Part shown: piece by piece, positions 13,741-26,700 of the stretch
Layout: every line of letters starts with the position of its first letter
Numbering within the stretch: the stretch's first letter is position 1
NCBI GenBank assembly: GCA_026122225.1
Contig: JANEZZ010001477.1
Span: forward strand, 744,001-808,000
Direction: 5' to 3'
Length of the DNA stretch: 64,000 nt
Source: Heloderma charlesbogerti
Taxonomy: Eukaryota; Chordata; Lepidosauria; Squamata; Helodermatidae
The notes under the pieces: model-generated
What the model saw: only the letters and a program-made list of their open reading frames with translations
Told to the model about the DNA's origin: nothing
The model's database searches: none
Program-made: the position numbers and the translations under genes

Positions 13741-13914
13741 GTTGTTCTGTCTCTTCAAATGAGACTAAGTTTTACCCCCTCCTATCCCCCGCTCCAGATA
13801 TTTTTAAAATTAAGGCATTATCCTCGCAGAATCGGGGCTTCTCCGCAATGTTTTTCCGAAGATCATGCCTAAATTAGAAAAAAAAAAAAAACATTTGAAG
13901 GGGTAGAACAACCC

Positions 13915-14010
13915 CCTGCTCAGTGCAGGAAGACTGATTCCCAGGCCGTTGCCCATCCAACTACTGACCGCAGCTGACCCCGCCTAGCTTCCAAGATCAG
14001 ACAAGCACGC
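13915..14010 (-). repeat. 5S-rRNA-derived SINE-like segment, reverse copy
   Basis: The reverse complement reads cttgtctgatcttggaagct, then gcggggtcag and gttggatgggcaacggcctg, followed by the same tgcactgagcaggggg tail as the forward copy. Together the two form a large hairpin with about 175 bp between them. Confidence 0.75.
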
Positions 14011-14459
14011 GCACATCCAGCCTGTAGCTTGTTGCTGAGGAAATGGGGGCTGCTGAGGAAGCTATGCGATCAGTAGCCGGAAGAAGACATGGGGCCGTCA
14101 AGAGTTGTGATTGGACAGGAGGGAAATACAAACACCGCTGTATATGGACAGGCGGGGGAGGGAACTACGACCAGATACGGTAGTGAAGGCAGAAAATCAG
14201 AGCACATTAAGGGGAAATACCGGGATATCAGGGTATTGAAAGCAGGAGCATGGAAGTGGGAAATTCCATTTCCAATGCGAGGCGGGTACTGCGTAGTGTG
14301 AAAGGCGGGCAGTGAAACCTCATTGGAAGCGAAAAAAGGCAGTAAGTGTAGATCCAGCCTTAAATACAAGACAGGTTTCCCCTCGCCTATAATTTATTTG
14401 CCATTCCTTTTCTCTTGCCTAAATATGTAAAGAGGTACTGCAGGTATAGTGTAAGCTCG

Positions 14460-14486
14460 AAGAAGAAGAAGAAGAAGAAGAAGAAG

Positions 14487-14516
<30 letters not shown>
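14460..14516 (+). repeat. (AAG)n microsatellite
   Basis: About 19 uninterrupted AAG units. It produces a poly-Phe frame on the - strand that is not a gene. Confidence 0.97.
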
Positions 14517-14518
<2 letters not shown>

Positions 14519-14737
14519 GTTAAGGTGAGACATAATAATAACCTTCGAATTTCCAAAAGAAGGGTACAAAGAACAAGTTTTTATTTGCTACTGAGGAAAG
14601 GGCAGTGGGAAATGGGTTTATCTTGTGGGGCTGCTAGATTAAATATTAAGGGTAAGACTGCCTGAAAAGTTAAGCAGTAGAATAAACTACTGAGAGAAGC
14701 TTTAAATTTCTTCCAGTGGAAATTTTTGAATGCTTAA

Positions 14738-14864
14738 GAGCACAATCCTATGCAGGTTTAGACAGAAAAAAAAGTCCTACAACTCCCAGTATTCCCTATT
14801 TTGGCTAGGGAATGCTGGGAATTGTAGGATTTTTTTCTGTCTAAACCTGCATAGGATTGCACCC
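14738..14864. mobile_element. Palindromic MITE (family A), TAA target duplication
   Basis: 127 bp with long inverted arms (gcacaatcctatgcaggttt / aaacctgcataggattgc). TAA lies on both sides (14735-14737, 14865-14867). Family A ends read GGGTGCAATCCTATGCATG. Other copies: 11567-11610 (half), 22666-22777, 28467-28601, 42612-42712, 43364-43486, 60288-60424. Confidence 0.85.
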
Positions 14865-15229
14865 TAAATCAATATTTGTGAGGAGCAATGGAACTAGTGA
14901 ATGTAAGATGTTGGATTTCACAAGGATATTGAAATCCCTTTTGCAAATTCAAGGTGGTAAATGACAAGGTGGTCAATCCACACCACCGCCCCTCCACCAC
15001 CGCCCCTCCCACCCCCATCCTGTTTGTCAAAAAGGGGTGGATCATGTATGGTTGTTTCCCTGTTTCAAAAGTTCTATTGAAAGATGAACTCTTGAGATTA
15101 GAATTCCAAGCTAAGAAATAAAATGTGGGCCAGTCTACGGGGGGTGGGGGGATCCAGTGCCCTTAAAAACATATTCTGTTAGACACATAACAAAAAGCCC
15201 ATCACTTTAAAAGTCTGTTAGTCCTCTTA

Positions 15230-15319
15230 CGCTGCAATCCTATACTTGTCTACTCAGAAGAAAGTCCCATTGAGTTCAATGGAGCTTACTCCCAGGACCG
15301 TGAGTATAGGATTGCAGCC
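15230..15319. mobile_element. Short MITE (family C), TTA target duplication
   Basis: 90 bp, cgctgcaatcctatacttg ... gtataggattgcagcc, flanked by TTA (15227-15229, 15320-15322). The core 'cccattgagttcaatgg' is itself palindromic. Relatives: 28376-28463, 52139-52204, 54756-54828, 62757-62841. Confidence 0.75.
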
Positions 15320-15329
15320 TTAAGAATCT

Positions 15330-15821
15330 ATGACATATAAAGCTTTTCATTTATGTGTAATTGCCTGCTTTTAGAAAGAAAAGAAAGATATTTAGAAAGA
15401 AATTTATAAAGAAAAGGAACTGTTTGTGCAAAGAGCTGAGCTGGAGGTACAAGGTGCACTTGTGCAACGAAGTGCCCATCAAGATTAACTTTTGACTCTT
15501 GTTTTATCTTTGGCTTAAGGCAAATTGAGGCCTTGATTTGTCCTCCACCATGTACTCTGTGCAGCTAAAACATCTTTACAGAGGAGCTATAATGATATAT
15601 AAATGATTTCTACACTTACCTGGGAATATTGTATACATGCTTGTCAAAAACAATACATCAATACTTTTTCAAGGAATGTCAAAGGAATGTCAGCATTACA
15701 AGTCATAGCTTTATTATAATGATGCGACAAGCAGATAGACCCACAAAGCACCATCCATGTGCCACACCTTTACCGACTTGGACCAAGCCACTAGAAACAT
15801 GGATAGATGGATGGATGGATG

Positions 15822-15866
<45 letters not shown>

Positions 15867-17520
15867 ATTTATTGATTGATAAAATGTACATATGCATGGT
15901 GCAGTCAAGGAAAGATAATTGAGAGTAGCAGGTATACCAGAATACATGCAGATTGAGGTTGGTGGACCTGCTATTTTTTTATCTGGCCAAAAGTCTTATA
16001 GAAATAAATAGGACTTAATTCTGAGTATCAGCTGTCTGAAGGAAGGGCTTTGATGTTAAAAATGACTTGTAGACTAGGATGTGTCACTGGTGGACACTGT
16101 TAATGTGGGACAGAAAGCAGAAGAGAGACCATTTTAAATTGAATGGACATAGGACTACATTCAAATTACAGATGTAAAAAATGCAACAACAAAAAACACT
16201 CCACACATCACTTGGGAAAATAACATTAGGCTCTGTCTGGAGGGGATACCCAGGAACAGTGCTCTCAAGAGAATGCATCACAAAAAAATCACCCTCCACA
16301 AAGCTCACGCCTCCTACAGTTACAAATAACACCTAAAATTACTATCACTGAGAGAGATTAAAAGGGGGAAATGTGTCTCTGTAGTTCAAAGTGTTGAGTC
16401 TATGCATCTAGCATGTCAGTCCATTCATCCTGGTTCTTTCCATGCATCACTGACAGAGCAACAAAGGAGAGAAAAGGATTCAGGAATGTATGGTTTTAAA
16501 AAGCAGAAAGTGGGCAGGGCTGACATTGTCCTTAAACTTACCTTTATATTTTCTTTTGAAATTCTGGGTTGTATCCAAAGGCTGCAGGGATGGGAAGCAG
16601 CCAACCAATCTTTCTCTTTCCCTCCTCCCCTTGCAGCTCTCAAAAACCCTCTCACATGGCAAATTTCTAGTAATTATACAAAGGCTTCAACAAAACTGGA
16701 CTTAATATTCAAATAAGTATCCATCTGAAGGTGGTGTCTATATGCCACCTTTTCAAACATTGAAAGCATTGTAAGGTTCTCAATCCATAGGTGGTGAGTG
16801 TTTTTCCTTTCAATGTTGTAATATCAGTCTTCTACCTGTCAAAAGGATGCAGAGAATCTATTTACGCTGACGATTTGTTAATTTCCTTGAAGCAGGTAAA
16901 TAATTTCAAAATGTACAGCAGTGAATATTAAAGACTGTTCCAGTACAAAATTTGTCTGTGTAATAACCTCCCCACCAAAATAAGCAATTACTGGTCATTG
17001 CCAAAAACATATGTTTAAAAGAAGCATTAGCAGTATTGCACTGCCAGCAATTAGCTGAATTAGACAATCCCTTATTAATGAGACGTTGGTATTGGACATG
17101 AAAGAAATGTTTTTGCTAAATATGACACAGCCTAAGATCCATAGATGTGACAGGTAGACACCAAAGCAGCAATCCACTGATTAGGTATCTTGTGTTGGTG
17201 CCCACAACAGTTTCTCAAATTCCCAAATGTGCCCACAGGTACAAAAAGGTTGGAGACTCCTGCCCTAGAGTACGGGTGTCGAACTGCATTTGGCAGCAGG
17301 GGTGGAGGTATTTACATAATATCATCAGTCTAAGCCATCCATGTTCTTTCCAGTCTGCAAGCCTCTTGCAAGCACCCATAGTGTTATTCACCATCCCTGC
17401 ACACTGTTTTTTATTAGGAGACCCTGTCCATTTCACATGAGGGCAATTTCCAAAAAAATGGGTAAGTGGAACGGAGAATACCCCACACAAAGTAAACTTC
17501 TCAAAAGTAAAGAAAGTTCA
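15330..17520. other. Gene-free stretch
   Basis: Apart from the GATA repeat, no recognisable element. Frames of 60-104 residues on both strands overlap each other and show no known family. Confidence 0.45.
15799..15865 (+). repeat. (GATA)n microsatellite with GATG start
   Basis: GATG units change to GATA units; about 67 bp in all. Confidence 0.97.
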
Positions 17521-17524
17521 CTAA

Positions 17525-17945
17525 GGGAGCAATCCTATGGCTGCTAGACAGTGGCTAGACGGCCATAGGATACTTTTTTTCCCCGGGAACTGACCTCCCC
17601 CGACTTCCGCGCTGCCTCAGAGGCAGCACAGAACAGCCCCGTCCTCCGTGCTCACAAGAGGAGCATGGAGCGGACGGAAAGGGGCGTGGCTGGAGGCATT
17701 CCAGGGTGGGGAGGGCAGAAAAGCCTGTACAACACATCCTATGTGTTGTACAGCAGCCCCCTTACCCGCTCCGTCCTCCCGCAGCTAGACAGCCACAATC
17801 GGCTGTTTTTTGGCTAGACAGCTGCAATCGGCTGTCTTGCCAAAAAAGCAGGGCAGGAGAAGCATGGAGGGAACAATCCCCTCCATGCTTCTCCTGCCCT
17901 GCTCTGGATAGGCAGTCGCCTCCAAGTTCGGACAATGGACTGCTG
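17525..17945. mobile_element. About 420-bp palindrome-rich element (family F), copy 1
   Basis: Starts gggagcaatcctatggctgc after TAA and contains several internal inverted repeats (agcagggcaggagaagcatg / catgcttctcctgccctgct; tagacagc...gctgtct). The 3' end is lost. It is GC-rich. Confidence 0.65.
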
Positions 17946-18649
17946 CAATTGGAAGAATAATCTTGCTGTTCTTTGCCCAGTTCCCTATTACACACACGCA
18001 TGCACACACCAAACATATCATACGGTTTAAAAGTGAGGTAAGTGTCCCTGTTGGAGTGGTACATGAAAAAAAACAAAAAACAATTTTAGATTATATATCA
18101 TGGGAACTAATAAATAAGGACCGGTTTTGCGATAAAACTTCTGCTGGGGGAATCTGCATTATAGCTAATATATTGGGAGGGGGAAATCACTGGAGTTGCT
18201 AATGTTTTTATTGCCCCTGTCCCTCTGGGCTTAAGAGCAGCCTGACACACAGAAATTTAGCAAGTGAAATGTTTTCCATCGCATCTCAGGGCCAGAAATA
18301 GGGCAAGTGAAAATAAAATGGCAGCTCACAATTTACAAGCTAGCTGCGGAAAATATATTTGAACTCTCTCCCTCTCTCTCATACTCACAAACACACACAC
18401 ACACAAACACACACACTAGATATGCTAGGTGGGGGAAGAATATTTGAATCCCCTGCAACAGCTGAGTAATTGGCATTTGTATTTGCTGTGTGTGCCACAC
18501 ATTTATTCAGAGGCCCCAAGATTGTACTTTTTGAGGCCAGGGTGCCATTTTTGTTTTCTCAGAATTGCATTCCTTAAAAAGAGGGCTTTATTTACTTGAT
18601 ATTCTTGACCTCATGCTAGCACTGCTTTTTATCAACTTTGGCTTGTTCG

Positions 18650-19260
18650 CCACCTTGGCTTGTTTGCCTTATCTAAAGAAGGCTGACCTTGCCTCAGTAA
18701 CACATGCCCTGGTTATGTCTAGGCACAATTACTGTAATGCGCTTTATATGGGGCTTCCCTTCAAGATGGACCAGAAGCTACAGTTGGTGCAGAATGCAGC
18801 AGCCAGAAGGAGTTAGGCAAACAGATCATGTCACACCTCTCCTGCGCCAGTTACAGTGGCTGCCTATTCATTTCTGGGCCCAATTTAAGGTTTTGGTATT
18901 ATCCTTTAAGGCTCTAAATGATTTGGAACCAGACTGTCTGAAGGACCTCCTGCACCCATACAAGCCTGCCCAACCTTTAAGATAAGCAGGTGAAACCGTG
19001 CTCTCCAGTCCACTAGTGAGAGCTGTGAGATTAGGAAGTACCAAGGACAGGGCCTTTTTTGTGATGGCCCCACATCTTTAGAATGCCCTCCTCCAGGAAG
19101 ACTTATTTATTCCAGTCTACTTTTGATTTATTTTAGTATACTGTGCTTTTAACTAAACTTTCATCTGCTGCTGCAATTTCATTTATATCTTATTTGTGTA
19201 CTGAATATTGTTTTTAGGGAATAATTACGTATTTTAAAGTAAGTTGTAACCAACTAGTAA
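18650..19260 (+). mobile_element. L2 LINE 3' fragment
   Basis: Frames encode VTHALVMSRHNYCNALYMGL, QLVQNAAARR and FKALNDLEPDCLKDLLHPY, the conserved C-terminal segments of L2 reverse transcriptase. A frameshift lies near 18,810. An AT-rich 3' UTR follows. Inactive. Confidence 0.8.
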
Positions 19261-20004
19261 GGACTGTTAACCTGAAAAGTAGACTCTAAATTTAATAATC
19301 ATAATAAAATGGTTCCACTAGTCTTTTGAAGGCCAACTGATAGCTCTGCATACAGGTACCAACTTTTTCTTTCTACTCAGATTTTCTATTTCTATTAAAA
19401 TGTTTATCTTGCCTGTGTCAGCAAAATTCCCACTCAAAGCAGCATATGTGTTAGATTTTTTTTTTTAAGAATATATCCATATAATCAAACAATAAGCCAT
19501 CCAACTAGGTTGTCCAAAACATTCCTCATAAGCAATTTGCTCACTATCAATAAACCATTTTGCTCACTATCATTCAGCCCACATTGGGAAAGTGTGTGCC
19601 AGCATGAAGCACTGCCCTTGTGCTTGTGAGAAATGACTGACCACTCGTTTGCCATGCACACAGCACAATCTGGGAGAAAAAGAAATGTCTGGTCACACAC
19701 AGAGCAGATCTGTAAACTGCCCCTAAGTTATATGGGTATTAGCACGTTTCTTGACTTTCCAGACATCCTCACAAAACTGAGTGTTCAGTCCATGCTCATC
19801 CACAAAGTGCTTTGTAAATGATATTAGCAAGCACTTTCCTTAAGCTCCTTTCAGTTCTGCAAATATTTACACACACAATTTATGTTAAGTCTGCCCAACC
19901 TGCTTGGTTTCAGTAGGACCATTTATGAGCTGAAAGATAAACTAAACTTATTTACAGGGTGTTTGCTTTAAGCTGTCGTTCCATGACATTTTAAGGGAAA
20001 CTAA

Positions 20005-20110
20005 CAAGAACATAAGAACTGTGTTATTGGACCAGACCAAAGGACCATCTAGTTCAGCAATTTGTTACTAATAGTGGCCAGCCAGATGACCCTGGAAAGT
20101 TCACATTATG
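20005..20110 (-). mobile_element. CR1-clade LINE fragment, antisense
   Basis: 'accagaccaaaggaccatct' with 'agtggccagccagatgaccc' matches the same repeat as 44216-44320. Confidence 0.6.
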
Positions 20111-20137
20111 TCATTCACATAACTGGATGTGAATCAC

Positions 20138-20336
20138 ATATTTTATTTATTTGTTACATGTATATCCTGCCTTTCGTCCAAGGAGCCCAAGGCAGCATAC
20201 ATAATCCTCCTCCTCATTTTATCCTCACAACAACCCTGTGAGGTAAGTTAGGCCGAGAGTCCGTGACTGGCCCAAAGTCACCCAGGGAGCTTCAAGGCAG
20301 AGTGGGGACTAAAGCTTGGGTTTTCCCAGTCCTAAT
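20138..20336 (+). repeat. Interspersed retroposon-type repeat ('ttatatcccgcc' family)
   Basis: 'atatcctgcctttcgtccaa', 'tcctcacaacaaccctgtga' and 'gtgactggcccaaagtcacc' recur in the same order at 35725-35925, partly at 11930-12062 and 60150-60215. It is a common non-coding repeat in reptile genomes; its class was not determined. Confidence 0.7.
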
Positions 20337-21328
20337 CCAACACTTGTGGAAATGAAAAGTACACACCCCATTTTTGACTGGTGATAAGCTGCAGGGTGCA
20401 GTGCTTACACAGGTTTTGTTTCCTTGGAAGGAGGCCGCTGGAAGCTTATTGGTGTTTTGCAATATTTCATTATTTACAAATATACAGGTTAAGTAGAGGT
20501 GGAGGCACACAGCTTCAGTTCCTCAACAGACAGCCCAAAGTCCACTGCTGTCTCATCAGCTCTCCAGGAAGACTGCCTCCCCACACCCGCACCCCAAGAA
20601 ACTGTTAGCTTTTCAGAGTCCAAAACTCCACTCTGTGACTCTTCTCTGTGCCTGCCTGTCTCAAACTGCAATCTCTCCTTTTTGTTTCTTTCTTAGACAG
20701 CAACTCTAGACAGCATCTGGGTGGTCATAGGATACTTTGGATTCCTGGATCCAAGGTCAGAGACAGTGCTCCAACCTTGGATCCAGCAATCCATGCTCCA
20801 CCCCCCCTCCCCCTTGCAGCTGGCACAGAAAGAACTGCACCAGCTGCTTCTCCCAGGTCAGGAATTCGACCTTAGAGAGGGGGTAAAGGGGGCATTCTGG
20901 TGGGCAGGCAAGGGAGGAGACTGCAGAGGCCAGGATACGAGCTATCCCAAGGCCTCTCCAGCCTCCTCCCTGCCCCCTCCAGAGCACTCCAGCTAGACAG
21001 GCAAAAAAGTCCATCTAGCAAAAATGTGTTTTTAAGCTAGGGGACCAGAACAGCACACACCAATATAATGGCAATGTTTCCAAAACCTAAAAGAAAATGT
21101 AGGTGGTTTATTTGAGGAGACCCTAATGTGAAATATAACAATACTTAGCATTTATATAGTGTTCTTTAATGTCCCAAGAGCTTCACTCATGCTACAGTCT
21201 TATTATGGTATTATCTTGCTACAATCCTTGCAGCAGTCCTTGCATTTACCTGATCTACCTGGTAAATTATCCTCATATGGCAGATGGGGGAGGCTGAGAG
21301 AGAGTGGCTTGCTTAAGGTCTCCTAGTG

Positions 21329-21668
21329 CAGGGATGAGCAGAAGGTCAATCCAGATCTACTGGTAGATCTCTGGGTGATTTGCAGTAGATCGGCAATTTC
21401 TGGCTCCCAATTGTTTAACAACAGCAACAACAAAATGAGTCTCCACATCCTAAATTCTAAAGCTGAGACAAAGAAACCTCGAGGTAACCAAACGCAGAGT
21501 TATATTGTGGAAGGACGTTTTGGTGCTCAAAACAAATTCCTGGGCTTCTTTAATTCTAAGTGTATGTTCTTTGCACCAGAGTCTGGTTGGATTTCAGGGT
21601 TTTGTAAAACACATACACAACAACAACAACAAAATAGCTCCTGCAAACCTGAAGTCTACCCACCCCTA
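21329..21668. mobile_element. 340-bp hAT-type non-autonomous element
   Basis: The ends are CAGGGATGAGCAG and, in reverse complement, TAGGGGTGGGTAG. The 8-bp flanks are tcctagtg (21321-21328) and acctagtg (21669-21676), 7 of 8 equal. No protein; contains CAA runs. Confidence 0.65.
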
Positions 21669-22665
21669 ACCTAGTGAGTTCATGGCAGAGGCAAAACTGA
21701 AATGAGGGTCCTCTTAAGTCACAGCTTTCTGTCTATATGAAAGTAAACAATAGCAGGAAAGCATATATAAAAATTGTAAATGCCTCAAGTGGAGATGTGA
21801 AGGTCTGGAAAAAAAACCAGGACAATTCGGGGGGAAAAACTGTTATTTTCCATTTTTTTCCAAGGACCATTTTTGTTTTCTGAAAAATTGCACAGCTTTG
21901 GATTATGAAATATTTTCTTTTAGAATTTAAGACAAGGTGTTTATATAGTGTTACCCAGCCTTTATTTCCCTCCCCCTCAATGATTTCTAAAGACTATGTA
22001 ATAAGACTTTTATAGAAAGACTAGAAAAGTAAAATGTCTGGAAATAATGAAGCCATGGGGAAAAAATGGTTTTTAATCCTCTCTATAAGATTCACAGCAT
22101 AGTTATGTCTTCCATTTCTTATTAAAATTATTTATTCAATGTAGCTTTTACTGATAGACATTTTGGGATGCTCAAAGTTATGCTCAGTTTCCCAACATGT
22201 GAATAGAGTCAGCATATCATAATATGGTAGAAAATGTATTTTCTTGACAGTTTGGGTTTTGTTCTACAGAGTCCTGTGTTTCTGGACTTGTCTTCCTCTG
22301 CCTCCAGTTCTTCTTGCTTCTCCTGGCTTCTAGAATGATTCAGATGTTTCAGGGACTACTTGCTGAAGTTCCCTCTGGTCAGACATAAACTAGGAATCTA
22401 AAATATGCTATATATAACTTGGTTATTCAGAAAATAATTACAAATTTATTAACTCAGTTGACTCGTTAAAGTTTTCTAATATAATTATAATATTATGAGC
22501 AAACGATGTTATACTTAATATTACTTTAGGAATACAAAGGCTGCTTTACCTTCCTAAAAGTAAAGCATTCCTGACCACTGACCAGCCTGCCTGAGGCTGA
22601 TAATAGTTTAAGTTCAAAATATCTGGAGGGCACCAGGTTGGGGAAGGCTGTCCTAAAGCAACAAA

Positions 22666-22777
22666 TGGTGCAATCCTATGCATGTTTAGACAGAAAAAAG
22701 GCCTAAAACTCCTACAGATCCCTGTAAAATGAGTTGTAGGCCTTTTCTCTTTCTAAACATGCATAAGATTGAGCCCA
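22666..22777. mobile_element. Palindromic MITE (family A)
   Basis: ggtgcaatcctatgcatgtt and its near-complement aacatgcataagattgagcc enclose a short core. Flanks unclear. Confidence 0.7.
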
Positions 22778-23794
22778 AAGTGACTTTAGATCTGTAATGT
22801 GTGCTTAAAAAATAAATATTGTTTATTTTTCTATTTTTCCCAAAATTCCACCCCCCCAAGGGGAAAATTGTGTTTTTTTCCCCCCAAGGCTTCAAAATGT
22901 CTCTAACCTCAAGACAAATTATAAAGACGCTAAAAAGAGAAAACTGGAAGCAATTACAGCGGGCTGTACTCAATGGTGTGGTTCCACTGACGGAAGCAGT
23001 TCCATCAGCTGAACCAGGAGGGGTGATCCCCACCCCCCACCCAATGCACACCCTCAAAATCCGCTCCAGAAGGCTGCAAAACCCTCCAGAGCAGATTTTG
23101 GAGATTTCTACACCAGCCTAAAATCCTGCATTTAAAACGGGGCTTTCCACTTCCTTTTTAAATGCAGGATCACCACTGATTCCGTTTCCATGCGCTTCCT
23201 TCTCTGTAAATGGCCATTCCCATAGCGTTATGCTTCCGTGAAGAGGCATTACACGCACTCCAGGTTCAGCGACACCTCCTCCTGGGTTCCTACCCCTTTC
23301 CCTACCCTTGCACATTACTGGTGGATGGGGACTGACACGTAGACAGCCCCCCCACAATCTCCCCGGGCCGGCCTCCCTCTTCCATGGTTTTGGCCAGTCC
23401 CTGCCGCTCAGCCCCACTGCTGCTCCTCCACTCTGCTGCCCCCCTCACTGCCACTCTGTTTTGAACAGGCAGGCTGAAAGTGGCGAGGAGCCAAAATGGC
23501 GCAGGAGTGGGAAGGCTGAACGCCCATCAGACCTTCGTCACCACCTTCGACATCATGACCACACCCTCAACAACCACATGCAGCACTTCATTCATGCCAG
23601 GGGAGAAATACACGGGGAGGACATGGCGCTCCATTTGTGTATATCTGGAAAAATACCCAATTTTTTCCATTTTAGGAAAACATGGGATAGGTGGGAGGAA
23701 AGAGTGGAATAATGACTGGACAACGACGTCATCTAGTGGACCCGTACAATTCAAGTGAGTGAGCAACCATGAATGTGCAATAAACTTGAGGTGT

Positions 23795-26700
23795 AGAGAT
23801 CCCCTTTCCCCTTCATGGATCACTGCCTTGTTGTGGCGAAGGGGCTTGCGTAACTCAGTGAAGCCATAAGCAATGCCGTGCAGGGCCACCCAAGACGGAC
23901 AGGTCATGGTGGAGAGTTCTGACAAAATGTGGTCCACTGGAGAAGGAAAGGGCAACCTACGCCAGTATTCTTGCCAAGAAAACCCCATGGAATGTATCAC
24001 AAGGCTAAAAGATACGACGCCAGAAGATGAGCCCCTCAGGTCGGAAGGTGTCCAATATACTACTGGGGAAAAGCAGAGGGTATTTCCAAGTAGCGCCAGA
24101 AAGAGTGAAGCGGCTGGGCCAAAGCCGAAAGGACACTCAGCTGTGGATGTGTCTGGTGGTGAAAAGAAAGTCCGATGCTGTAGAGAACAATATTGTTTAG
24201 GAACCTGGAATGTCAGATCAATGAATCAAGGTAAGCTGGAGGTGGTCAAACATGAGATGGCAAGATTGAACATCAACATCTTGGGAATCAGCGAACTACA
24301 ATGGACAAGCATGGGCGAATTTAATTCAGATGACCATTATATCTACTACTGTGGGCAAGAATCCCTTAGAAGAAATGGAGTAGCACTCATAGTCAACAAA
24401 AGGGTGGGAAAAGCAGTACTGGGACACAATCTCAAAAACGATAGAATGATCTCAGTACAAATCCAAGGCAAACCATTCAACATCACAGTAATTCAAGTCT
24501 ATGCCCCAACCACTGATGCCGAAGAAGCTGAGGTTGATCGGTTCTATGAAGACCTACAACACCTTCTAGAACTAACACCAAAAAAAGATGTCCTCTTCAT
24601 CATAGGGGATTGGAATGCTAAAGTAGGAAGTCAAGAAATCACCGGGATAACAGGCAAGCATGGCCTTGGTGTACAAAATGAAGCAGGACAAAGGCTAATA
24701 GAGTTTTGCCAAGAGAACACGCTGATCATAGCAAACACTCTTTTCCAACAGCACAAGAGGCGACTCTACACATGGACATCACCAGATGATCAATATCGAA
24801 ATCAGATTGATTATGTCCTTTGCAGCCAAAGATGGAGAAGCTCCATACAGTCAGTAAAAACAAGACCTGGAGCTGACTGTGGCTCAGATCATGAGCTGCT
24901 TCTTGCAAGATTTCGGTTTAAATTGAAGAACGTAGGGAAAACCACTAAACCATTCAGGTATGACCTAAATCATATCCCTTATGAATATACAGTGGAGGTG
25001 AGGAATAGATTTCAGGGATTAGACCTGATAGACAGAGTGCCTGAGGAACTATGGACGGAGGTCCGTAACATTGTTCAGGAGGCAGCAACGAAATCCATCC
25101 CAAAGAAAAAGAAATGCAAGAAAGCCAAGTGGCTGTCTGAGGAGGCTTTACAAGTAGCTGAGGAAAGAAGGGAAGCGAAAAGCAAGGGAGAAAGGGGAAG
25201 ATATACCCAACTGAATGCAGATTTCCAGAGATTAACAAGGAGAGACAAGAAGGCCTTCTTAAATGAACAATGCAAAGAAATGGAGGAAAACAATAGAATG
25301 GGAAAGACTAGAGATCTTTTCAAGAAAATCGGAGATATCAAGGGAACGTTTTGTGCAAAGACGGGCATGATAAAGGACAAAGAAGGCAGGGACCTAACAG
25401 AAGCAGATGAGATTAAGAAGAGGTGGAAAGAATACACAGAAGAACTATACAGAAAAGACCTTAATGTCCCTGATAGCTATGATAGTGCAGTCACTGAACT
25501 TGAGCCGGACATCCTAGAGAGTGAAGTCAAATGGGCCTTAGGAAGCATTACTAACAACAAAGCTAGCAGAGATGACAGTATTCCAGCTGAGCTATTTAAG
25601 ATCCCAAAAGATGATGCTGTTAAAGTGCTGCACTCAATATGCCAACACATTTGGAACACTCAACAGTGGCCACAACACTGGAAAAGGTCAGTTTACATTC
25701 CAATTCCAAAGAAGGGCAACGCCAAAGAGTGTTCAAACTACCGCACCATTGCGCTCATTTCACATGCCAGCAAGGTGATGCTCAAAATCCTACAAGCTAG
25801 GCTTCAGCAGCATGCAAACCGAAAACTACCAGAAGTACAAGCTGGGTTCCGAAGAGGCAGAGGAACTAGAGATCAAATCGGCAACATTCGCTGCATCATG
25901 GAGAAAGCAAGAGAATTCCAGAAAAAGTCTATTTCTGCTTCATTGACTACACTAAAGCCTTTGATTGTGTGGATCACAACAAACTGTGGCAAGTTCTTAA
26001 AGAGATGGGAGTACCAGACCACCTTACCTGTCTCCTGAGAAACCTGTACGAGGGACAAGAAGCAACAGTAAGAACCGGACATGGAACAACCGATTGGTTC
26101 AAAATTGGGAAAGGAGTATGACAAGGCTGCATATTGTCGCCCTGCTTATTTAATTTATATGCAGAGTACATCATGAGAAACGCCGGGTTGGATGAATCAC
26201 AGGTCGGAATTAAGACTGATGGGAGAATTATCAACAACCTCAGATATGCAGACAATACCACCCTAATGGCAGAAAGCGAAGAGGATCAAAAGAGCCTCTT
26301 GTTGAGGGTGAAAGTGGAGAGTGCAAAAGCTGGTTTGAAACTCAACATTACAAAAACTAAGATCATGGCATCCGGCCCCATCACTTCCTGGCATATAGAA
26401 GGGGAAGAAATGGAAGCAGTGACAGATTTTATTTTCTTGGGCTCGAAGATCACTGCAGATGGTGACTGTGGCCATGAAATTAAAAGACGCTTGCTACTTG
26501 GGAGGAAAGCTATGGCAAACCTAGACAGCATAGTAAGAAGCAGAGACATCACCTTGCCGACAAAGATTTGTATAATCAAAGCTATGGTTTTCCCAGTAGC
26601 AACGTATGGCTGTGAGAGCTGGACCATAAGGAAGGCTGAGCGCCAAAGAATCCATGCTTTCGAACTGTGGTGCTGGAGAAGACTCTTACGAGTCCCCTGG

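Larger units (their letters stand above)
13477..14359. mobile_element. PIF/Harbinger-like element carrying two inverted 5S-rRNA-derived segments
   Basis: The ends are GGGCCGATCTACA and, in reverse complement, GGCTGGATCTACA. TTA flanks both sides (13474-13476, 14360-14362), the 3-bp target duplication expected of PIF/Harbinger. There is no transposase frame. The interior holds a + oriented and a - oriented copy of a 5S-like sequence. An (A)n run of about 14 lies between them. Confidence 0.7.
19265..23790. other. Gene-free stretch upstream of BovB
   Basis: Listed repeats occupy part of it; the rest is unassigned. 22,820-23,750 is GC-richer with frames on both strands (up to 157 residues), but none shows a known domain, so no gene is called. 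Confidence 0.45.

Noticed and set aside
13648..14010. Functional 5S rRNA genes
   Set aside because: Both copies lack the 5' third of 5S rRNA and have changes in the conserved boxes; they lie in a transposon.
14387..14569. Poly-Phe protein on the - strand
   Set aside because: Translation of the (AAG)n microsatellite.
23118..23758. Possible exons in the GC-rich stretch before BovB
   Set aside because: Frames on both strands overlap, contain no recognised domain, and no consistent splice sites were seen.
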